IMG/VR virus record: IMGVR_UViG_3300021600_000024
Coordinates: 1-25,656 of that record
DNA length: 25,656 bases
Source: a virus
Direction: 5' to 3' (one strand)
Under the pieces are notes generated by a model. The model worked only from the letters and a program-made list of their open reading frames with translations. It was not told where the DNA came from and ran no database searches. This document shows positions 6,346 through 14,191 of the stretch, in pieces. Each line of letters begins with the position of its first letter. The stretch's first letter is position 1. A program made the position numbers and the translations under genes.

Positions 6346-9153
6346 TTATACTGCACAAATACTAGCACAATTCGTTCCATGTGGTAATGTAGGGTCTAAT
6401 ATAATTGCAACTTGCGGTGTAGTTGTTCCAGTAATTTTGTATAAGTACCCGTCTAAACTAATATCATTATAATAATGAGTAGAAATATATGAATACCCAG
6501 TAGGGAATGCAACCGCTACATCAGTATTTCTTATAGTTGAACAAGGTGGCTCATTACAATTATACTCATTTGCTAAGTAAAAATCATAAGTAGGCCCAGC
6601 CGTAGTTGTAGTTGTTGTTGTAGTTGTTGTTGGTGTACATGTTTCACAATCACCATAATTACTTCCAAATGTTGCATCATCATCTAATCCAGTATTTGTT
6701 GTTGAAAGAACTACCCAACAATTTATACCATTCATAGTTCCTAAGAATGTAGGTGCGTATACTTTATATACTCCACCAACAACAGGAGTTACATCAGTTG
6801 CATTCATTATATAAGTTGAACCACCACTACACAATTGTATTTCATAATAAGTATTAGGAGGTAATGTAGTTGTAGTTGTAGTTGTTGTTGGTGCTGCAGT
6901 AGTTGTCGTAGTAGTAGGTGCTGCAGTTGTAGTAGTTGTAGTACAATTATTACCAAGTAATACCATCGTACTTACTGTTCCTGAAGTTACTAAAACATAT
7001 CTTCCACCATTTGGTTGTGCTGTAAATGTTCTAGCAGTACCACCGGCATCAGTTACTAATGTTGTTACTCCACCGGCAGCTGCCGGTGCACTAGCATATG
7101 TTGTATTATTCATATAGAATGTACCATTACCACCCGCTAATGTATTAATTGTAAGTGTTTGAGTTAAACCAGTACATGTCGCAACCGTACTATAAGTTAT
7201 TGGAGGTAATGTTGTTGTCGTTGTCGTTGTAGTAGTAGTTGTTGGTGTTGCAGTAGTTGTCGTAGTAGTTGGTGCTGCTGTTGTTGTTGTAGTAGTCGTT
7301 GTTGCTGGACAAGTTTGACAACCAGCACTAATTAATGTTGCAGTATTTTGACCAACTGTATGTGATACTCTTAAAGTTTGACCACCAAAACTTAACCAAT
7401 AATTTCCTGTTGCTGTATAATACCATGTATCTCCTGTGAATATTGTTGAATTACAGAATGTAGAACTATTACCTAACATTATAAATTGTACAGGACAACT
7501 ATAACACGCTGATTGTTGGTCACCACCTTCATTACTTATACATACCGAATCATTGAACGGAGCTGCGGTTGTAGTAGTTGTAGTAGTTGTCGTAGTTGTA
7601 GGTGCTGCAGTTGTAGTAGTTGTTGTTGTACTTGTCGTTGTTGTTGTCGGGCATAAAACACCACTACAAATTTCACTTCCTATTCCATTTAAATGAGTTA
7701 CTAAATATGCACCTGCTGCAATAATATCCAATACTTCAAAAATATATCCACTTATAGGGTCTAAATAAAATCCACTATTAGAAGGTAATTCAGTTGTATT
7801 ACTAATATCAATAAATTCTACAAATTCACATCCACTAGGACCACATGCATATCTTACTGCATTATAAGAAAAATTAGGTAATACAGTTGTAGTTGTAGTA
7901 GTAGTTGGTGCTATCGTAGTAGTTGTACTAGTCGTTGTTGTAGGCGCAATAGTTGTAGTAGTAGTTGTACTAGTAGTTGTAGTTGGTGCAATAGTTGTCG
8001 TAGTAGTAGTTGGTGCTATTGTTGTTGTAGTAGTTGTAGTTGGTGCTATTGTTGTAGTAGTTGTAGTTGTAGGTAATGTAGTAGTTGTAGTAGTAGGTGC
8101 AATCGTTGTTGTAGATGTTGTAGAGGTAGTACTCGTTGTACTTGTCGTTGATGTTGTACTTGTCGTTGATGTCGTACTTGTAGTAGATGTTGTTGTAGTT
8201 GTTCCAGGAGTACCACAAGATGCACAATAAACAAAAAGTCTAGCTGCCGAAGTATTTCCTAACCAATTAAATGTAGGTGTACTTTGTGCACATATGCTCC
8301 ATACTGAACTTCCATCAAAGGATTGTGTTACAGCTGTTGCTGTTGTACAATCAATATATGATGCAGTTGCTGCGATTCCCCATGAAGGTCCAAAGCTATA
8401 CGCTACATAATTTAAACATATTCCTGGTTGTGCAGTAGGAACTCTATCTCTACCACAGCTTCCACATTGTCCTAAACCATATGTTTCACTATTAGGGTCT
8501 GAAATTGTAAATAATAATGGTGAAATACTCGATGTTTCATATTGTACATTTACACAATGCACACCACTACTTCCTGTCCAATTATTACTTCCTACTGTTT
8601 GTCCTGCGGATAAAGTTCCATAAATAGCAGGCATTTCAACAACACCTATTATACTTCCAGTTTCTGGTGTACAACAACTATTTACTGCGTAATATCTACT
8701 AGCTGGTGCTGCGGTTGTAGTTGATGTCGTTGTAGATGTAGTAGATGTAGTTGTTGGTGCTAACGTTGTTGTAGTTGTTGTCGTTGGCACTAACGTAGTA
8801 GTTGTAGTTGTTGGTGCTAACGTAGTTGTTGTCGTTGTTGGTGCTAACGTTGTTGTAGTTGTTGTCGTTGGCACTAACGTAGTTGTTGTCGTTGTTGGTG
8901 CTAACGTTGTTGTAGTTGTTGGTGTTGGTGCTATAATATAATGTATTACTTCATTTGTACATACCCCTTTGCTTTTTAATTTAATACATTGAGTATCTTC
9001 AGGAACATTAAGAGATACACTTTGACCTAAATAAGTTAAAGTAACATCCATAGATGCGGTAAACGCAACACAATCAGGCGAATAATAGACAGTATAGTTT
9101 GGCCCTGAACTAATTCCCTGGTCTGTTAATGTTATTGTTGTTACTAAACTCAT
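6346..9153 (-). CDS. Modular tail protein: seven Cys-rich modules on mucin-like Thr linkers
   Basis: A 935-residue protein. Residues 1-75 form an N-terminal beta domain ('SLVTTITLTDQGISSGPNYT' to 'NVPEDTQCIKLKSKGVCTNE'), probably the virion anchor. Then threonine linkers (about residues 76-149, 316-425, 502-531, 616-649, 736-764 and 839-852; units such as APTTTTTT, LVPTTTT and TSTTST) alternate with about seven modules of 65-85 residues. The modules start with a strand and a Cys ('RYYAVNSCC', 'YYEIQLCSGG', 'DFYLANEYNC') and often end in CxxC ('GQCGSCG', 'YCASCG', 'GDCETC', 'GCQTC'). Thr/Pro/Ala composition resembles mucin O-glycosylation regions. The layout suggests a long, flexible adhesin-like fibre. 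The two glycosyltransferase-like genes follow directly. Binding targets are unknown. Confidence 0.85.
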   Translation of the reverse strand: MSLVTTITLTDQGISSGPNYTVYYSPDCVAFTASMDVTLTYLGQSVSLNVPEDTQCIKLKSKGVCTNEVIHYIIAPTPTTTTTLAPTTTTTTLVPTTTTTTTLAPTTTTTTLAPTTTTTTLVPTTTTTTTLAPTTTSTTSTTTSTTTAAPASRYYAVNSCCTPETGSIIGVVEMPAIYGTLSAGQTVGSNNWTGSSGVHCVNVQYETSSISPLLFTISDPNSETYGLGQCGSCGRDRVPTAQPGICLNYVAYSFGPSWGIAATASYIDCTTATAVTQSFDGSSVWSICAQSTPTFNWLGNTSAARLFVYCASCGTPGTTTTTSTTSTTSTTSTTSTTSTTSTTSTTSTTTIAPTTTTTTLPTTTTTTTIAPTTTTTTTIAPTTTTTTIAPTTTTSTTTTTTIAPTTTTSTTTTIAPTTTTTTTVLPNFSYNAVRYACGPSGCEFVEFIDISNTTELPSNSGFYLDPISGYIFEVLDIIAAGAYLVTHLNGIGSEICSGVLCPTTTTTSTTTTTTTAAPTTTTTTTTTTTAAPFNDSVCISNEGGDQQSACYSCPVQFIMLGNSSTFCNSTIFTGDTWYYTATGNYWLSFGGQTLRVSHTVGQNTATLISAGCQTCPATTTTTTTTAAPTTTTTTATPTTTTTTTTTTTLPPITYSTVATCTGLTQTLTINTLAGGNGTFYMNNTTYASAPAAAGGVTTLVTDAGGTARTFTAQPNGGRYVLVTSGTVSTMVLLGNNCTTTTTTAAPTTTTTTAAPTTTTTTTTLPPNTYYEIQLCSGGSTYIMNATDVTPVVGGVYKVYAPTFLGTMNGINCWVVLSTTNTGLDDDATFGSNYGDCETCTPTTTTTTTTTTAGPTYDFYLANEYNCNEPPCSTIRNTDVAVAFPTGYSYISTHYYNDISLDGYLYKITGTTTPQVAIILDPTLPHGTNCASICAV
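6600..7649 (-). repeat. Thr linkers 3 to 6 interleaved with Cys-rich modules
   Basis: Four shorter linkers lie at about 7561-7649, 7207-7305, 6864-6943 and 6600-6638, each 13-34 codons, with Ala-Ala-Pro, Thr-Ala-Thr-Pro or Leu-Pro-Pro breaks. They separate modules 3 to 7 of the 935-aa protein. Linker length falls toward the C-terminus. Confidence 0.8.
7885..8203 (-). repeat. Thr/Pro linker 2 with 18-nt tandem units
   Basis: About 106 codons, the longest linker. The first part is (Thr-Ser-Thr)n built from 18-nt tandem units near 8130-8195. The rest is T5-7 separated by Ile-Ala-Pro or Leu-Pro. Alternating Thr codons suggest selection for the protein sequence, not only slippage. Confidence 0.85.
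8707..8928 (-). repeat. Thr/Pro linker 1 with higher-order DNA repeats
   Basis: About 74 codons of (L/V)(A/V)P-T6-7 units. At DNA level a 47-bp segment at 8753-8799 recurs exactly at 8837-8883 (offset 84), and its first part recurs again near 8894. Such copies point to recent duplication inside the linker. Confidence 0.85.
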
Positions 9154-9161
9154 ATTATATC

Positions 9162-9174
9162 TTTAACCATTATT
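9162..9174 (-). promoter_or_regulatory. Leader element GTTAAAGATATAAT before the 935-aa gene
   Basis: The sequence GTTAAAGATATAATATG runs into the start at 9153, with GTTAAA ending 8 nt before the ATG. The same 17 bases precede the start at 2256, and a close form precedes 4457. The TATAAT touches the ATG, so a promoter -10 is unlikely; a translation-start context is more likely. Confidence 0.4.
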
Positions 9175-9178
9175 TTTA

Positions 9179-10531
9179 TTATAGTGGTGGAACATCCGGA
9201 CAAGTATTATATCCACTCGTATTAATATTTGTAAAATAATCAGGACTTGCAGCAGTTAAACTTATTACATTAACAACCGGTCCCGATAATTCATTGGTAG
9301 CGTAAAATTTACCTATAACTAATCCCATACTATTTAATATTATTACTGTATCAATATTATTACATTCTACATCGTATATATCTACAACATAATTTGTTGG
9401 TGCAGAAGTAGTTGTAGTTGTAGTAGTTCCTGCTGTTGTAGTAGTTGTAGTTGCTGGTGTATTTGAACATGCTGCCAAACAACTATTAAACGGAACATTT
9501 GATAAAATAGTACCTGTATATATTGGAACTACACTTACTAACTCATATGACCATAATGATATTGCGCCAGGTTCTCTATAAAATTTACCAATTACTCCAG
9601 CTCCATTCATTCTAACATATGTATCAAATGCGAAATTACAACTTCCATCACAAACATATGCGTGAGCGAAATAAAAATGGTCTGGTGGTCCTTCTGTTGT
9701 TGTTGTCGTTGTTGTTGGTGCTATTGTTGTTGTAGTACTTGTTGTAGAAGTAGTAGTTGTAGTTGTAGTTGTAGGAGCTCCACAATCTTCACAATTATTA
9801 TATACATTATAAAGAATACTTCCAGTTAAATCTAATGATGCAGTTGATGCTGCAAGTGTATAACAGCCCTCTAATTCACCAGGTGTACCCCATCTTACAA
9901 CTTGTCCAACACTTAATGATGCGGTTGTATCAAATGTTACACCATAATATGTTATTGAATCATCACATTTAGTTACATTCCATTTTGGTATAGCAGTTAC
10001 AATAAAATCAAATTTACAAGCTTCACCAGGTAAAATATATGCTAAGGTATCAGCAATAATTGGTCCTAATAATTGTAAAGTACATTCACCATTACTTAAA
10101 TTATAATTGTTAATTGCTCTTAAATGATAATAGTTACCTCTCCATTCAACAATATCATTAAGGTTTAATTTAAAATAATTTGCTAATGGAATAATTGCTG
10201 AACAATTAATTAATCTAGTTTTAGGATTATATAAAAGGTTTACATAAGTAGACCAATATTCTGAATATAAACTATTAATTGGAGTTTCACCATAAACACT
10301 TTGTTCATTATTAAATAAAAGAGATTTAGAATTTACAGTTGGTAAATTTCCTAAGTAATTATCAAAATATGGAAATGATGTTTGTGGATATGCATCACCA
10401 TAATTATCCTGAATATAAAATGTATCAGTTTCTAATAAACCATTGTAAAAGAATACTCTAGGTAATACTCTTGCGGGTTTGTAATCAATTGAACTGATAT
10501 AAGTTGGTATGTATATTTTTTGTTTAGCCAT
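9179..10531 (-). CDS. Tail structural protein with Cys-rich modules and Thr linkers
   Basis: A 450-residue protein started at the ATG at 10531 (MAKQKIYIPTYISSIDYKPA), whose A is the last base of the upstream TAA; the longer frame to 10558 only adds upstream coding overlap. Residues about 60-160, with 'SLYSEYWSTYVNLLYNPKTR', 'LINCSAIIPLANYFKLNLND' and 'YHLRAINNYNLSNGECTLQL', are the C-terminal domain of the large tail family whose first part is the upstream gene. Then come three Cys-rich modules of 65-95 residues (ending in ILYNVYNNCEDCG, NVPFNSCLAACS and a C-terminal SGYNTCPDV), with threonine linkers around 9695-9773 and 9397-9456. The modules suggest exposed binding domains on stalks. Confidence 0.8.
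   Translation of the reverse strand: MAKQKIYIPTYISSIDYKPARVLPRVFFYNGLLETDTFYIQDNYGDAYPQTSFPYFDNYLGNLPTVNSKSLLFNNEQSVYGETPINSLYSEYWSTYVNLLYNPKTRLINCSAIIPLANYFKLNLNDIVEWRGNYYHLRAINNYNLSNGECTLQLLGPIIADTLAYILPGEACKFDFIVTAIPKWNVTKCDDSITYYGVTFDTTASLSVGQVVRWGTPGELEGCYTLAASTASLDLTGSILYNVYNNCEDCGAPTTTTTTTTSTTSTTTTIAPTTTTTTTEGPPDHFYFAHAYVCDGSCNFAFDTYVRMNGAGVIGKFYREPGAISLWSYELVSVVPIYTGTILSNVPFNSCLAACSNTPATTTTTTAGTTTTTTTSAPTNYVVDIYDVECNNIDTVIILNSMGLVIGKFYATNELSGPVVNVISLTAASPDYFTNINTSGYNTCPDVPPL
9397..9456 (-). repeat. Thr-rich linker B in the 450-aa tail protein
   Basis: About 20 codons, two Thr runs divided by Ala-Gly, between the second and third Cys-rich modules. Confidence 0.8.
9695..9773 (-). repeat. 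Thr-rich linker A in the 450-aa tail protein
   Basis: About 26 codons, nearly all Thr with a few Ser and one Ile-Ala-Pro break. ACA, ACT, ACG and other codons alternate, so it is not a pure trinucleotide run. It joins two Cys-rich modules. Confidence 0.85.
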
Positions 10532-12570
10532 TAGTAGCACCCTCCAAAGTCTGCACAATTATCACCGGTATCAAATTGAACTATACCTGTTAATGTATCT
10601 ATAGCCCAAATATTACATTGAGTACCAAATGGTGCACCTGCATTATTTACGATAGAACTATATCCAACTACTAAATTAATTCCATATGCATCAAAGTATA
10701 ATACTGCACCTGCTTCTATTGCGCCAGTTGATGAGAATATTTCAAAGAATGTTCCATATGCACAAATATTATAAGGATTACCCGTATTTGATAATTGACA
10801 ATTTCCAATAGAGAATGCAATTGGTCCACCACCACTTTGACTTCCACTTACACCCGTACCTTCTAAATAAATTAATGGAGAACTTGCCAATGTAGTTTTA
10901 ACTGTGAAATCTCCTTGTGAAAAGAAATTCTCAGTATCTACATAATATGCTTTACCAAATTCTCTTGCTGCACCTTTAGAAAATTGTTGTGAAATATAAT
11001 CACCATCTAAAGTATCACCAAAGTTTAAGTTTTGAACTGCTAAGTTATTTGCTGGAATTACTTCAATATTACTATTTAAGTTTATGTATTGATTAAAATC
11101 TACAATATTTCCTTGCTTATACCATTCATTAAATGGCTCTACGATAAAATCGCTTAACTTATTTTTATTTTGTTGTATTACTAAATTGAATTTCTTTTGA
11201 ATACCTGCTACAAAATCAATTAATTTAATACCTGATGTTCCGAATGGCATATTAGATGCAATATCCATTATTAATCCCCCACCACCTTGATTTACTTTAG
11301 TTACACTTAAATAAGATTTTGGTTGATTATCAGGATCTAAAACAACTCTAAAATTGCTACCACCCTGATTTGTATATTGTAAATAAAATGAATAAATTCC
11401 TGCAGGTAATAATTCGGAATTCCATTGAGTTAGTAATTCAAAAGATTGTGTTCTAGTTTGTGTTGCATTATATGTTTGAATTTTATCCATATATTCATTT
11501 ATCTGATACAATGGAGATGTAGAAACAATTGTGCCACCATTTTTAATAATTAAATCAAAATGTGGAATACCATTACCTACTGATAAGTTTTGTATTTCAA
11601 AGTTTAAATTAAGTTCACCTCTTATTTTACTATCAAATGATATTGTATAATTTAAATTAGCATCTAAGTTACCACCTGGATTTTGTAGAATATTATACCA
11701 AGGTAATAATATTGGAGTTGCTGCACTCATTGTTACATTTGTTTCACCACTCCCACTAACAGGTCCTATTTTAAATAATCCGTATGTTTCTAAATCAATA
11801 CCATTACCACCACTCGATCCCGATGCGAATATTGGATATCTTAATTTATTATTACAAACTAAGTAAACATTATTTAACCATCCTTGTTCCCAAAATGCTG
11901 ATGTATATGTAAATCCAAATTCTTCAAATATTGCATCCCATACTGCTTTCAATCGAATTGCCGGTTTAAAATCTTCAACTGCCATGGCACCTTCAGGAGA
12001 ATCAATTCCGAAATGAGTTTCTTCTGGTGAAAAAGTTATTTGTTGACCATATTCAGCTAAAGGATATACAATACTACCTGAGAACAAATTGCCACTCCAA
12101 GACGAAGTTATATTTGATAATGAAGCAGTATGATTGTATTGAGCCAATGAGCTCGTTAAATCGGTTAAAAAGTGTCTTTTAAGGTCTCTACCAAAACTTG
12201 CTAATCCACCATAAACTGTTACTTCATATGAATCAATAAATTTATTTGCTAATACATTTACTTTATTTAATTGTAAGTAACCAGCAGATAAATAAATTCC
12301 ATCAAAATCTAAATAACACGGAACTTTTTGATTTGTAGAAAATGTATAAGGGTTTTCAACAGAAATATCATAAACAAATTCAAAGAAATGATTATTCTTT
12401 TTAGTACCAGGTAGGGTAATAGCTTGAGTAAAATCAGATGGTAATACACCCAAATCAAATAGACCTGTGATGTTATTACTAACTTTAATTTCCTCATCTT
12501 TAAATAGGTCTAAGATTTCGCCATCGGCTACTAACTTAAACTTAAAGCCTTGTACTGATGTTACACCCAT
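10531..12570 (-). CDS. Large tail structural protein, N-terminal part of a split family
   Basis: A 679-residue protein. The start (GFKFKLVADGEILDLFKDEE, then 'FDLGVLPSDFTQAITLPGTK', 'NNHFFEFVYDISVENPYTFS' and 'YLSAGYLQLNKVNVLANKFI') matches a tail protein family frequent in Bacteroidota phages that I recall as a single long chain. The N-terminal about 580 residues are beta-rich. The last about 95 residues (from 'IAFSIGNCQLSNTGNPYNIC' to 'DTGDNCADFGGCY') form a Cys-rich module like those of the next two tail genes. The stop overlaps the next ATG (TAATG), and the following gene begins with what is normally the C-terminal part of this family, so the two ORFs look like one protein split at an inserted module. 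Confidence 0.8.
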   Translation of the reverse strand: MGVTSVQGFKFKLVADGEILDLFKDEEIKVSNNITGLFDLGVLPSDFTQAITLPGTKKNNHFFEFVYDISVENPYTFSTNQKVPCYLDFDGIYLSAGYLQLNKVNVLANKFIDSYEVTVYGGLASFGRDLKRHFLTDLTSSLAQYNHTASLSNITSSWSGNLFSGSIVYPLAEYGQQITFSPEETHFGIDSPEGAMAVEDFKPAIRLKAVWDAIFEEFGFTYTSAFWEQGWLNNVYLVCNNKLRYPIFASGSSGGNGIDLETYGLFKIGPVSGSGETNVTMSAATPILLPWYNILQNPGGNLDANLNYTISFDSKIRGELNLNFEIQNLSVGNGIPHFDLIIKNGGTIVSTSPLYQINEYMDKIQTYNATQTRTQSFELLTQWNSELLPAGIYSFYLQYTNQGGSNFRVVLDPDNQPKSYLSVTKVNQGGGGLIMDIASNMPFGTSGIKLIDFVAGIQKKFNLVIQQNKNKLSDFIVEPFNEWYKQGNIVDFNQYINLNSNIEVIPANNLAVQNLNFGDTLDGDYISQQFSKGAAREFGKAYYVDTENFFSQGDFTVKTTLASSPLIYLEGTGVSGSQSGGGPIAFSIGNCQLSNTGNPYNICAYGTFFEIFSSTGAIEAGAVLYFDAYGINLVVGYSSIVNNAGAPFGTQCNIWAIDTLTGIVQFDTGDNCADFGGCY

Positions 12571-13733
12571 TAGATAATAAGTTTATAGCCTTGTCCAAAT
12601 GCAAATTCAAATGAGTATTGAATTAAATGGTCATTGACTCCGGTTTTGAATTGTATATTTGAAGTTACAATAGTTAATGGTTTTACTTCTTGTGTATTTT
12701 CTAAACACCAATAAATTTCATTACTTACTAATAATTGTTTTAAGATTTCATTCCACCCTTCATCTAACCAATTTGTATTACACGTTATATTTTGTTTTGA
12801 ATCAACAATATAATTTAGTGTTTGTGAATCCCATTCGTTGTATGCTAAGGTTTGTTGTGTCCAACTTCCTAATTGTGGTTGATAAGTTCTTTTTTCTGAA
12901 CTGATTGATTTTCTATTAACCATATCAAAGTTAAGATAATCGAATTGTCCGTATCTATTTTTCCACTTTATTCTTATGTTAGGATACTTTTGTTGACAAT
13001 TAATATCGAACCTTAATTTCGTTCCTAATGGAGTCCCACCATTGAATGCTTGAATTGTGTAAGTATCTAAACCAACAGATGATAATGGAAATCCTGTTTC
13101 TGCAGGAGCCTGTGGATAAGATGTAATTTCAGTTTGAGTAGAACCCGATGCACTTCCTAAATAATAAATACCTCCACCATTATCGCCCGTATAAACGATT
13201 CTATCAGGAATAGTTGTTCCTACATTACCAATATAAACTGCACCACTTCCAACATTATCAATAAATACTGATTGTGTTGTAGGTCCATCTGTCATTAAAG
13301 GCCAATGTGGAGTTAAGTTGTATACTTCCTCACCAATAGGCTCAGGAAATATTTGATAACCATCTACGGATTTAAATGTAGATGATGTGATATGAGAACC
13401 GGTAACATATGAACTACCCGTTTGATATCTATAAAAACTTTCGAAGTTAAAATATTTTACAGGAGAAATTGTTGTCTGAGTTAATTCAGTTTGTGTAGAG
13501 TTTAAAATTCTACTTACATCAAAGATACCCGTCAATCCATTCCATGAAGGATATTTAGCTAATTGCCATACATCACCACTGCCACTATTTGCTAAAGACC
13601 CACTCCATATATTAAGATAACCTATGTATTGGAAATCGGGTTGGTTAACAGCCGTTGAAGATGATACCGAAAATATTGTTGGGGATTGACCCAAAGACAT
13701 TGTCTCCGGCGTTTGTATAAAAGAATATGACAT
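12570..13733 (-). CDS. Tail/baseplate structural protein, unknown family
   Basis: A 387-residue protein with an almost all-beta pattern, rich in Ser/Thr/Gly in the first 200 residues. Notable segments are 'GLTGIFDVSRILNSTQTELT' and 'FNFESFYRYQTGSSYVTGSH' early, and 'IRIKWKNRYGQFDYLNFDMV' with 'NRKSISSEKRTYQPQLGSW' late; the latter ('NR.G..D..NF') recurs in tail proteins of Bacteroidota phages. The C-terminus 'YSFEFAFGQGYKLII' is strand-like. It precedes the next tail gene with a 1-nt TAATG overlap, so the two are translationally coupled and probably form one sub-assembly. A distal-tail or baseplate role is an inference from place. Confidence 0.75.
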   Translation of the reverse strand: MSYSFIQTPETMSLGQSPTIFSVSSSTAVNQPDFQYIGYLNIWSGSLANSGSGDVWQLAKYPSWNGLTGIFDVSRILNSTQTELTQTTISPVKYFNFESFYRYQTGSSYVTGSHITSSTFKSVDGYQIFPEPIGEEVYNLTPHWPLMTDGPTTQSVFIDNVGSGAVYIGNVGTTIPDRIVYTGDNGGGIYYLGSASGSTQTEITSYPQAPAETGFPLSSVGLDTYTIQAFNGGTPLGTKLRFDINCQQKYPNIRIKWKNRYGQFDYLNFDMVNRKSISSEKRTYQPQLGSWTQQTLAYNEWDSQTLNYIVDSKQNITCNTNWLDEGWNEILKQLLVSNEIYWCLENTQEVKPLTIVTSNIQFKTGVNDHLIQYSFEFAFGQGYKLII

Positions 13734-13780
13734 CTAAATCGTTTATTATTTAACCTACCAAAACAAAAAAGTTATTGATA

Positions 13781-14188
13781 CTAAATTTTATCAAATTGCA
13801 TTTCAATATCTTCAACAACATAATCACCTAATAACTTTAAGTATTCTTCAAATTGTTTAGATAAATCATCATCATTCAATGCTGATATTGCGTAATTCCA
13901 ATTACCTTTTCTAATTGCTGTTCTTTGTAATTTCTTTCTACGTTTACTTTTAACTGCAGGTGGCTCATTAAACCATTGACCATACTCTGCTCCAACCGGT
14001 GCATAATCTAAACTGATTACAACTGATAAATCTTTCAATTGTTTAATCATCTTAGTTTTTGCTGGTGTATTAGCTTCTTTAATTCGTCTGCGTAAGTTAC
14101 CCGTATCTTTAGGTGCTCTTACTACTGCTAAATCTCTAATCTTAACCGCAATACTCTCTAATGTTCGTATGTATGGTAATTTAGGCAT
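13781..14188 (-). CDS. HK97 gp10-like head-tail completion protein
   Basis: A 135-residue basic protein. The segment 'AVKIRDLAVVRAPKDTGNLRRRI' (residues about 14-36) is the signature opening of the HK97 gp10 family, in which an N-terminal helix is followed by 'AP.DTG.LR'. Later, 'SVVISLDYAPVGAEYGQWFN' fits the strand and the family's 'YA...E.G' pattern. These proteins join head to tail or complete the tail end. Its order after connector and neck protein agrees. Separated by 3 nt from the upstream stop. Confidence 0.8.
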   Translation of the reverse strand: MPKLPYIRTLESIAVKIRDLAVVRAPKDTGNLRRRIKEANTPAKTKMIKQLKDLSVVISLDYAPVGAEYGQWFNEPPAVKSKRRKKLQRTAIRKGNWNYAISALNDDDLSKQFEEYLKLLGDYVVEDIEMQFDKI

Positions 14189-14191
14189 TTA

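Noticed and set aside
7970-8234. Two minus-strand ORFs of 85 and 62 aa made of Tyr/Asn or Leu/Gln repeats
   Set aside because: They are alternate-frame readings of the threonine-codon repeats in the 935-aa gene. Low-complexity composition follows from the repeat alone.
6600-8928. Repeats that could suggest a CRISPR array
   Set aside because: They are in-frame Thr/Pro codons within one gene, with no constant repeat and unique spacer structure.
10531-10558. Longer start (MCRLWRVLL) of the 450-aa tail gene
   Set aside because: It only adds overlap with the upstream gene. The TAATG-coupled ATG at 10531 fits the pattern seen at 12570 and 156.
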